Assembly: GCA_013811645.1 (NCBI GenBank)
Contig: JACCUU010000154.1
Location: 1-15,939, forward strand
Source: Actinomycetota bacterium
Lineage (GTDB): Bacteria; Actinomycetota; Thermoleophilia; Gaiellales; Gaiellaceae
Length of the DNA: 15,939 bases
Direction of reading: 5' to 3'
Part shown: one piece after another, positions 6,893 through 12,792 of the stretch
How the letters are laid out: every line of letters begins with the position of its first letter
Numbering within the stretch: position 1 is the stretch's first letter
Notes under the pieces: model-generated
Told to the model about the DNA's origin: nothing
What the model saw: the letters and a program-made list of their open reading frames with translations, nothing else
Database searches by the model: none
Program-made: the position numbers and the translations under genes

Positions 6893-7303
6893 GTGGCACG
6901 CACGGCCAGTCCTGCGCGGCTCGTGATCGCCCTCTCGGTGGCAGCGGTCCTCGCCGTTTTCCTCTTGTACACGTCGATCGCCGGGGGCGGGAACCCATCG
7001 CTCGCTCCGAGTGAGCTCGCTGGCCGATCCGGCGACGTCCAGCTCGCCGGGCTCGTCGTCGGCCCGGTGGCAGGGGATGCTCACGCCGGCGGCTTGACGT
7101 TCCTTCTTCGTGACATCGGCAAGAAATCGGGAAAGGCTGTGTCGGTCCGGTATGCGGGGTCGGTGCCGGACCTGTTCAAGGTCGGACGTCACATCGTGGT
7201 CGACGGCCGGCTGCGGAACGGGACCTTCGTCGCCGAGCCGGGCTCGATGATCACGAAGTGCCCTTCGAAGTACGCGCCCAAGCAGAGCGGCGACCCCGCG
7301 TAA
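6893..7303 (+). CDS. ccmE: Cytochrome c maturation heme chaperone CcmE, CxxxY type
   Basis: This 136-aa protein has one N-terminal transmembrane helix (about 9-28) and an extracytoplasmic OB-fold with the family pattern VQLAGLVVGPV, LTFLLRDIG, VSVRYAGSVPDLFKVGRHIVV and FVAEPGSMITK. CcmE binds heme covalently outside the membrane and passes it to apocytochrome c through CcmF. E. coli CcmE uses His in an HxxxY motif. Here the position is Cys123 in CPSKY (C123-Y127), the variant known from archaea, Desulfovibrio and some Gram-positives. It is the first gene of a rightward operon: ccmF begins six nt after its TAA. The GTG start is set by the TAGACT-N6 promoter. The length is close to that of typical CcmE proteins without a long tail. 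Confidence 0.93.
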   Translation: MARTASPARLVIALSVAAVLAVFLLYTSIAGGGNPSLAPSELAGRSGDVQLAGLVVGPVAGDAHAGGLTFLLRDIGKKSGKAVSVRYAGSVPDLFKVGRHIVVDGRLRNGTFVAEPGSMITKCPSKYAPKQSGDPA

Positions 7304-7309
7304 TACGGC

Positions 7310-9304
7310 ATGGCCGAGCTCGGTCGCGCTGCCCTCGTCGTCAGCCTCGGTCTGTGCGTCTACGCGCTCGTCGCCGGTGCTGTTGCTGCGCACCTCGGTC
7401 GCCGGCGGCTCGCGCTCTCCGCGCAGAATGCCTTGCTCGCCGCCTTCGGCTCCACGCTCGTCGCTTCCGCGGTCCTGCTCTCCGCGTTGCTTCGCAACGA
7501 CTTCTCGTTCACGTACGTCGCGAGCACGACGAGCGAAGCGCTGCCGACCGCCTACACGATCTCGGCCTTCTGGGGAGGGCAGGAAGGCTCGCTCCTCCTC
7601 TGGCTCCTGGTTCTCACCGGTTTCGCCGCTGCCGCGGTCCGATTGAACCGAGGCTGGGCGCGTGACCTGATCGTCTGGGTCGTGCCGGTCTTCGGCGCAG
7701 TTGCGACGTTCTTCGCCTTTCTTCTCGTCGCCGTCGCGAACCCGTTCGCGACCCAGGCAGCGCCCGTGGACGGCCTCGGGATGACTCCGAGCCTGCAGAA
7801 CCCCTACATGCTCGCCCATCCTCCACTTCTCTATCTGGGCTACGTGGGCCTCACCGTGCCGTTTGCGTTTGCCATGGGAGCGCTGATCTCCGGCCGCACC
7901 GACGAGCGCTGGCTCGTCGCGACGCGACGCTGGACGCTCGTGGCCTGGACTGCGCTCGGCATCGGCCAGCTGCTGGGCGCGCACTGGGCGTACGAGGAGG
8001 TCGGCTGGGGGGGCTACTACGCCTGGGATCCGGTCGAGAACGCGGCCCTCATGCCCTGGCTGGCGGCCACGGCGTTCCTGCACTCGGTGATGATCCAAGA
8101 GAAGCGCGGAATGCTCCGCATCTGGAACGTGCTCCTCGTTCTCCTCGCGTTCTCCCTCTCGCTCTTCGGCACCTTCTTGACGCGATCGGGAGTCGTCAAC
8201 TCGATCCATTCGTTCACGCAGAGCTCGATCGGACCGTGGTTTCTCGCATTCATCGGCGTTGTCGTTACGGTCTCGCTCTCGCTCGTGTTCTGGCGCCTTC
8301 CGAAGCTCCGGTCACCGACGCGGCTCGAGTCTCCCATCTCGCGCGAGGCCGCGTTCCTCTACAACAACCTGCTCCTGCTCGCCCTCTGCCTGACGATCTT
8401 CTGGGGTGTCGTCTATCCGCTCCTCTCCGAGGCCATACGGGGCGAGGCGGTCGTGCTCGGGCGCGAGTACTACGACTTCTTCCTGCGCGCCTTCGGGTTA
8501 CCGCTCCTCTTGCTCATGGGGATCGGGCCGCTCATCGCCTGGCGGCGAGCTTCGCTCCGAAGTCTCCTGACGACGTTCCGCTGGCCGACCGGCGTGGCGC
8601 TCGTGACCGGCGTCTTCCTCCTGGCACTCGGCGCCGGAAGCTCGGTTCCCGGGTTGATCGCCTACACGTTCGCGGCATTTGTCATAGCTACGATCATCCT
8701 CGAGTTCACGCGCGGCACCAGAGCACGTAAGGCGCTCGGAGCGACATCGTGGCCGGGTGCATTCTCATCTCTGATCTCGCGGAACCGTCGGCGCTATGGC
8801 GGCTACGTCGTCCATGCGGCGATCGTGCTGCTGGCGATCGGAGTCGCGGGGTCGAGCGCTTTCGACACCGTGGCCGAGGCGAAGCTCGAGCGCGGACAGT
8901 CCATGGAGGTCGGCGACTATCGGCTCGAGTACCGAACGCTGGACGAGCGCATTGCCGCGAACGCGACCGAGATTCGCGCCGAGCTCGCGGTGAGTCGCGG
9001 CGATCGCGATCTGGGAACCCTCGAGGCCGGAAAGAACGCGTACACGATCGAAGACCAGGTATCGAACGAGGTCGGGATCCGTAGCGATCCACTGACAGGC
9101 GAGGACCTGTTCGTTATCGCCGAGCAGATCGACGCGGATGGGACGGTGTACTTCCGCGTCTTCGTGAAGCCGCTCGTGAATCTGATCTGGATCGCCGGGC
9201 TCGTCTTCCTCCTCGGTGCCCTCATCACCCTGTGGCCGGACGCACGGGAGCAGCGCCGCCTCGTCGAGAGAACGCGGGAGATCGGCGTTCCCGCGACGCG
9301 TTGA
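7310..9304 (+). CDS. ccmF: Cytochrome c heme lyase CcmF
   Basis: A 664-aa polytopic membrane protein of the heme-handling family, close in length to E. coli CcmF. It couples heme from CcmE to the CXXCH cysteines of apocytochrome c on the outer face of the membrane. The WWD domain reads GWGGYYAWDPVENAALMPWL at about 232-251, with the second Trp pair replaced by Tyr-Tyr. Conserved histidines appear at H170 (LAHPPLLYLG), H258 (FLHSV), H300 (NSIHSF) and H502 (YVVHAAI), matching the four invariant ones of the family. A soluble C-terminal segment (about 520-630) precedes a last membrane helix. ATG lies six nt after ccmE with no obvious Shine-Dalgarno. The TGA stop overlaps the probable TTG start of the next gene. 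Confidence 0.95.
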   Translation: MAELGRAALVVSLGLCVYALVAGAVAAHLGRRRLALSAQNALLAAFGSTLVASAVLLSALLRNDFSFTYVASTTSEALPTAYTISAFWGGQEGSLLLWLLVLTGFAAAAVRLNRGWARDLIVWVVPVFGAVATFFAFLLVAVANPFATQAAPVDGLGMTPSLQNPYMLAHPPLLYLGYVGLTVPFAFAMGALISGRTDERWLVATRRWTLVAWTALGIGQLLGAHWAYEEVGWGGYYAWDPVENAALMPWLAATAFLHSVMIQEKRGMLRIWNVLLVLLAFSLSLFGTFLTRSGVVNSIHSFTQSSIGPWFLAFIGVVVTVSLSLVFWRLPKLRSPTRLESPISREAAFLYNNLLLLALCLTIFWGVVYPLLSEAIRGEAVVLGREYYDFFLRAFGLPLLLLMGIGPLIAWRRASLRSLLTTFRWPTGVALVTGVFLLALGAGSSVPGLIAYTFAAFVIATIILEFTRGTRARKALGATSWPGAFSSLISRNRRRYGGYVVHAAIVLLAIGVAGSSAFDTVAEAKLERGQSMEVGDYRLEYRTLDERIAANATEIRAELAVSRGDRDLGTLEAGKNAYTIEDQVSNEVGIRSDPLTGEDLFVIAEQIDADGTVYFRVFVKPLVNLIWIAGLVFLLGALITLWPDAREQRRLVERTREIGVPATR

Positions 9305-9654
9305 CGCTGGCCTTGGTTTTCGCTGCGCTGCTCGCGGCGGCCTGTGTGGTCGCCGTGGCTCTCCCGTTTCTCAGAGAGCCTGAGCCCGTGTCCGACGCGC
9401 TCGACGAGCTCGACGCCGGTGAGCGACGTCGCCTGGAGCTATTCGAGGCGCGCGACCGAGCGCTCGCTGGTCTCAAGGAGCTCGAGTTCGATCATCGAAC
9501 CGGGACGGTCTCCGACGACGACTACCGAGCGCTCGTAGGTCCACTTCGTCGCGAAGCTGCGGGCGCGCTGCAGGAGCTCGAGCGGGAGGGCACGGAACAG
9601 GCTGCCGATGAGGTCGACGGGGAGGGACGTCCGACCGGCGAGCGAATCTCATGA
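9301..9654 (+). CDS. CcmI-like membrane protein of the cytochrome c maturation operon
   Basis: A protein of about 117 aa with one N-terminal membrane helix (LALVFAALLAAACVVAVALPF) and a charged helical region, LFEARDRALAGLKELEFDHR followed by TGTVSDDDYRAL. This is the typical start of CcmI/CycH proteins, which present apocytochromes to the CcmF/H machinery, but the TPR part of full-length CcmI is absent. The short form is common beside ccmF in actinobacteria and Chloroflexi (from memory). I chose TTG at 9301 because it overlaps the ccmF stop (TTGA) and begins right at the membrane helix. A GTG at 9232 would overlap ccmF by 73 bp. The 3' end overlaps the M23 gene by ATGA. No CcmG or CcmH gene is in view. 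Confidence 0.78.
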   Translation: MTLALVFAALLAAACVVAVALPFLREPEPVSDALDELDAGERRRLELFEARDRALAGLKELEFDHRTGTVSDDDYRALVGPLRREAAGALQELEREGTEQAADEVDGEGRPTGERIS

Positions 9655-10841
9655 GCATGCGACGACTCCCCGTCGTCCTTGGCCTTGCGCTCGCGCTGGT
9701 CTTCGCCGCATCCGCGGCCGGTCAGGATCCTGGGACCGAGAAGGCGCAGGTCGATCAGCGCATCGCCGAACTGCAGGCCGAGATCTCGGCGGCCAAGGAG
9801 CATGAGGGTGTCCTGACGTCTCAGCTGGGTGCCGTCCTCACCGAGCTTCAGGCGGCGCAGTCAGCCGTGGCGCAGGCCGAAGGAAGCTTGAGCCTTCTCG
9901 AGGCAGAGCTCGCTTCGGAGCAAAGCCGGCTCGAACGTCTCACCGTCCTCCTGGAGAGGCAGACGCGCCGCTTGCGGCGACTCGAGAAGGAGTACCGCCG
10001 CGCGGTCGTGATCTTGGAGGCTCGAGTCCGTGCGATCTACATCGAGGAGGAGCCGGACACGCTCTCGGTGCTGGTCTCGGCGACGACGTTCGGCGATCTG
10101 ATCGACGGCTACGAGTTCGTGAGCCGGATCGGGCTCCAGGATCAACGGATCGTAGGTCAGGTGGAGGCGGCCAAGAGACGGGCAGCTGAGGAGCGTCGCG
10201 CGACAGAGCGCACCCAGCGCCTGACAGCAGCAACGGTTTCGGTGATCGCAGCCAGAACGGACGAGGCCCGGGGCCTTCGCAACACGCTGGCGTCGAACCG
10301 TGACACGCTCGCGTCGGCACGCCGGCTCAAGCAGAGCGCTCTCGCGACTTCGCGTGAGAACCGGGAGGAGTACCTGCAGGAGGTCGACGCGCTCGCTGCG
10401 CAGAGTGCGTCGCTGGCTGCTGCGATCCGGGACGCTCAAGCGAGAGCGGGTTCGACCGGAACCGGCACGCCCTCTTCGTCAGGGCTCATCTGGCCGGTGA
10501 ACGGGACGGTCGTCAGCGTCTTCGGATGGCGTTGGGGAAGGATGCACGAGGGAATCGACATCTCCGCCTCGTCCGGAACACCGATCTGGGCTGCCGCGGC
10601 CGGAACCGTCATCCACGCGGGCTGGCTCGGCGGGTACGGCAATCTTGTCGTCGTCGACCACGGAGACGGCCTCGCGACCGCGTACGCGCATGCGTCCGCC
10701 ATTCTCGTCGGCGTCGGGCAGCTGGTCTCGCAGGGGGAGACCGTGTCGCTCGTCGGCTCCACGGGTAACTCCTCAGGCCCGCACCTGCACTTCGAGGTGC
10801 GTGTGAACGGCGTCGCCGTCGACCCACTGCTCTATCTCTAG
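9651..10841 (+). CDS. Secreted coiled-coil M23 (LytM/EnvC-like) peptidase
   Basis: A 396-aa exported protein. A signal peptide (RRLPVVLGLALALVFAASAA) ends near residue 24, followed by long coiled coils at about 28-130 and 165-262, then an M23 domain at about 278-396. The zinc and catalytic residues are His299 and Asp303 in HEGID, His347 in YAHAS, and His378/His380 in PHLHFEV, so the domain is expected to be active and to cleave peptidoglycan cross-bridges. The coiled-coil plus LytM layout resembles EnvC and actinobacterial RipA-partner or division hydrolases. ATG overlaps the CcmI-like stop (ATGA), so it is cotranscribed with the ccm genes. Its TAG shares four bases with the convergent hpt stop, leaving no room for a terminator between them. 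Confidence 0.9.
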   Translation: MSMRRLPVVLGLALALVFAASAAGQDPGTEKAQVDQRIAELQAEISAAKEHEGVLTSQLGAVLTELQAAQSAVAQAEGSLSLLEAELASEQSRLERLTVLLERQTRRLRRLEKEYRRAVVILEARVRAIYIEEEPDTLSVLVSATTFGDLIDGYEFVSRIGLQDQRIVGQVEAAKRRAAEERRATERTQRLTAATVSVIAARTDEARGLRNTLASNRDTLASARRLKQSALATSRENREEYLQEVDALAAQSASLAAAIRDAQARAGSTGTGTPSSSGLIWPVNGTVVSVFGWRWGRMHEGIDISASSGTPIWAAAAGTVIHAGWLGGYGNLVVVDHGDGLATAYAHASAILVGVGQLVSQGETVSLVGSTGNSSGPHLHFEVRVNGVAVDPLLYL

Positions 10842-11413
10842 GCGGCAGCCTCGGCCGGCGAGAGCTCGGCCGGGATCACGCTGTGCAGGTCCGGGTACGC
10901 GCGCCAGCGCTCGTCGAGGCCGAGTCCGTAGCCGGCGAAGAGCTCGTCCGGAACCGTGAAGCCGATGTATTGGAGGGGAACATCCTCGACGAGGCGCCTG
11001 TACGGGCGATCCAGGAGCGACACCGCCGCGAGGCTTGCCGGACCTCGGAGCGCCAGCGTTCGGCAGAGGAAGTGCAGGGTCAGACCCGTGTCGATCACGT
11101 CCTCGACGATCAGCACATGGCGACCTTCGAGCGGCGAGTCCACGTCTTTCAGCAGTCGCACGCCGCCGTCGTCGGAGCCTGTGTACGCGGCGAGCTCCAC
11201 GAGGTCGAGCGTATGGGGAATGGGCAGTGCGCGCGTGAGATCGGCCAGGAAGACGACGCTCGACTTGAGCGGCGCGATCAGGATTGGATCGAGCTCTTCG
11301 TAGTCTCGGGCGATCTCCTGTCCAAGCTCGGCGACGCGGGTCGCGATCTGGTCGCGCGTCAGGTAGACGGCACCGAGCGCGCCGTGCTCTGAGGCGATGT
11401 TCCCGACCACCAC
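10838..11413 (-). CDS. hpt: Hypoxanthine(-guanine) phosphoribosyltransferase
   Basis: A 191-aa purine-salvage enzyme that makes IMP/GMP from hypoxanthine/guanine and PRPP in the cytosol. The PRPP-binding signature VLIVEDVIDTG lies at 100-110, the flanking elements VRLLKDVDSPLEG and LLDRPYRR match the family, and the C-terminal GFTVPDELFAGYGLGLDERW is characteristic of bacterial HPRT. Two loops are unusual: the 'LKG' loop reads PLKSS at 49-53, and the flexible loop normally like SSYG-T-SSG reads AAYTGSDDGG at 75-84. The GTG start at 11413 shares one base with the upstream stop (TAGTG), so translation is coupled. A second GTG follows at once. Convergent with the M23 peptidase; both stops lie within CTAG. 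Confidence 0.92.
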   Translation of the reverse strand: MVVGNIASEHGALGAVYLTRDQIATRVAELGQEIARDYEELDPILIAPLKSSVVFLADLTRALPIPHTLDLVELAAYTGSDDGGVRLLKDVDSPLEGRHVLIVEDVIDTGLTLHFLCRTLALRGPASLAAVSLLDRPYRRLVEDVPLQYIGFTVPDELFAGYGLGLDERWRAYPDLHSVIPAELSPAEAAA

Positions 11414-11781
11414 TACGAAGCGAGCCGCAACCGATAGCGCTGGGCGAGCCGCTCGATGTCGCGCCGGTAGAAGAGCTTGACCCGCACCTCCGGATAGAGC
11501 CGCCGCACCTCCCGAAGCTTGCGGTTCTTGCGCGTGACGAGCGACTGCTTCATGACGGTGACCTCGATGAAGAGGTCTTGTTCGGGAAGGTAGAAGTCCG
11601 GCGTAAAGGCGCTTACGACTCGGCCCTCGTCGTCGCGCTCGAGGACGAACGAATGCGGCTCATAGTCCCACCGGATGCCGTAGTAGTCGAGAATTTTGGC
11701 GCACTCGAGCTCGCTGCGATTTACGAAGCGCGGCGGCTTAGAGCCACAATATGCCTGGAAAACGGGACTTTCAACCCGCAC
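11413..11781 (-). CDS. Small PD-(D/E)XK-like nuclease domain protein
   Basis: A 122-aa protein. The pattern SELECAKILDYYGIRWDYEP, then AFTPDFYLPEQDLFIEVTVM resembles a minimal restriction-endonuclease fold: Glu24 in the first helix, Pro61-Asp62, and Glu73-Val-Thr75 with Lys78 nearby. Thr75 holds the usual Lys position. The remainder is basic (TRKNRKLREVRRLYP). Proteins of this build include Vsr-, TnsA- and DUF559-like nucleases, but I cannot name its exact family or substrate. It is the first gene of a two-gene operon, sharing one base (TAGTG) with hpt. The GTG start at 11781 follows TACCGT by seven nt, a slightly looser form of the local promoter rule. No other in-frame start precedes the conserved part. 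Confidence 0.75.
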   Translation of the reverse strand: MRVESPVFQAYCGSKPPRFVNRSELECAKILDYYGIRWDYEPHSFVLERDDEGRVVSAFTPDFYLPEQDLFIEVTVMKQSLVTRKNRKLREVRRLYPEVRVKLFYRRDIERLAQRYRLRLAS

Positions 11782-11788
11782 CTAGGCC

Positions 11789-11794
11789 ACGGTA
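11789..11794 (-). promoter_or_regulatory. Possible -10 element TACCGT for the nuclease-hpt operon
   Basis: The minus strand reads TACCGT, seven nt (GGCCTAG), then GTG at 11781. The spacing is one nt longer than in the other leaderless promoters here, so confidence is lower. The gap to the divergent metallophosphoesterase start is only 53 bp. Confidence 0.4.
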
Positions 11795-11822
11795 CCAACC
11801 GCCTCGGACGCTGCTCGCTTCG

Positions 11823-11828
11823 TACACT
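11823..11828 (+). promoter_or_regulatory. -10 element TACACT, leaderless promoter of the metallophosphoesterase gene
   Basis: TACACT is followed by six nt (GTGACC) and ATG at 11835. This favours 11835 over an in-frame ATG at 11751, whose first 28 codons would overlap the divergent nuclease gene and look unlike protein-coding sequence. Confidence 0.65.
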
Positions 11829-11834
11829 GTGACC

Positions 11835-12641
11835 ATGTCGGGCTCACAAGGTGCCTTCCGCATCGCCCAGATCTCGGATCTCCACTGTGGCGGCCCCTAC
11901 TTCGAGGTCAGCCTCCTGGAGCGCGCGATCGCCGAGATCAACGAGCTCAAGCCCGACATCGTCGTGTGTTCGGGAGACCTCACGACCTTCGGCTTTCGCC
12001 ACGAGTACCTCACCGCGCGCGAGTACATGGATCGCCTCGATTGCGAGTCGATCGTCGTCGTGCCCGGAAACCACGACTCTCGCAATGTCGGCTACGTGCA
12101 CTTCGAGGAGATGTTCGGCGAGCGCAACTCGGTGTTGCGAAAGAACGGCGTAGCAATCGTGGCAGTCGACTCCAGCGAGCCCGACCTCGACCATGGACAG
12201 ATCGGGAGAGGCCGCTATGTCTGGATCGAAGAGCAGTTCTCGCAGGAGCAATCCGATCTCAAGATCTTCGTGCTCCATCATCACCTGCTGCCGGTGCCCG
12301 GAACCGGGCGGGAGCGAAACGTCGTCTACGACGCGGGCGATGCGATTGAATGTCTCCAGCGGTCGGGGGTGCGCCTCGTCCTCTCCGGCCACAAGCACGT
12401 GCCATATGTCTGGCGGCTCGAGGATCTGTTCGTCGTAAACGCGGGAACTGTCTCCTCCCTCCGTCTGCGGGGGAACACGAGGCCCTGTTACAACGTCATC
12501 GAGGTCGCGGGCAGCAAGGTCGACATCTGGCGCCGGCATCCGTTCCACGACGAGGTCAAGCTCGTCTCGTTCTCGCTCGACACGCTCGAGTACGCGAAGT
12601 ACACGGGCGGAATCGAGGACGAGGTCACCGCCAAGACCTGA
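11835..12641 (+). CDS. CpdA/Icc-like metallophosphoesterase
   Basis: A 268-aa calcineurin-like phosphoesterase with all five metal-binding blocks: Asp15/His17 (SDLHCGG), Asp48 (CSGDLT), Asn79/His80 (PGNHDS), His148-150 (VLHHHL) and His186/His188 (SGHKHVPY). It has no signal peptide or membrane helix, so it should act in the cytosol. The block spacing resembles class III phosphodiesterases (CpdA/Icc, Rv0805), which hydrolyse cyclic nucleotides or other phosphodiesters; the true substrate is unknown. The start is fixed by TACACT-N6-ATG. It lies upstream of, and on the same strand as, the cyclic 2,3-diphosphoglycerate genes, but 151 bp of apparently regulatory DNA separates them. Confidence 0.88.
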   Translation: MSGSQGAFRIAQISDLHCGGPYFEVSLLERAIAEINELKPDIVVCSGDLTTFGFRHEYLTAREYMDRLDCESIVVVPGNHDSRNVGYVHFEEMFGERNSVLRKNGVAIVAVDSSEPDLDHGQIGRGRYVWIEEQFSQEQSDLKIFVLHHHLLPVPGTGRERNVVYDAGDAIECLQRSGVRLVLSGHKHVPYVWRLEDLFVVNAGTVSSLRLRGNTRPCYNVIEVAGSKVDIWRRHPFHDEVKLVSFSLDTLEYAKYTGGIEDEVTAKT

Positions 12642-12670
12642 GAGCTGACGACACGATGAGGAACGAGGCT

Positions 12671-12787
12671 GTCCGACCGCGCTGGACACAGCGATACCGC
12701 GTCCTCAGTCGTGTCCATATCTCATTCGATTTGGACACTCCCTGCGTCCTTGTCTCCCTGCGTCCAGCACACCCGGACAGCGTGTCC
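12671..12787. promoter_or_regulatory. Repeat-rich candidate operator region before the cyclic 2,3-diphosphoglycerate genes
   Basis: The 151-bp gap 12642-12792 holds nine GTCC/GGAC tetramers within 117 bp. They form larger structures: an inverted repeat GTGTCCA (12711-12717) / TGGACAC (12732-12738) with a 14-nt spacer, another TGGACAC at 12683-12689, a perfect 12-bp direct repeat CTCCCTGCGTCC at 12738-12749 and 12754-12765 (16-nt period), and a palindrome GGACA-GCG-TGTCC at 12775-12787 ending six bases before ATG. I see no TAnnnT box at leaderless distance. These look like half-sites for a dimeric regulator; its identity is unknown. Confidence 0.5.
12738..12765 (+). repeat. Perfect 12-bp direct repeat, two copies with 16-nt period
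   Basis: CTCCCTGCGTCC occurs at 12738-12749 and again at 12754-12765, separated by TTGT. It lies 28-55 nt upstream of the cyclic 2,3-diphosphoglycerate synthetase start, where a regulator or polymerase would bind. Confidence 0.85.
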
Positions 12788-12792
12788 TCATC

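Noticed and set aside
6707..8209. Minus-strand open frame of 500 codons across ccmE and ccmF
   Set aside because: The translation is Arg/Glu/Asp/His-rich with no domain pattern. It is antisense to two well-supported genes.
11751..11834. N-terminal extension of the metallophosphoesterase from an upstream ATG
   Set aside because: These 28 codons overlap the divergent nuclease gene, precede the conserved SDLH block with disordered residues, and lie upstream of the TACACT-N6-ATG promoter that fixes 11835.
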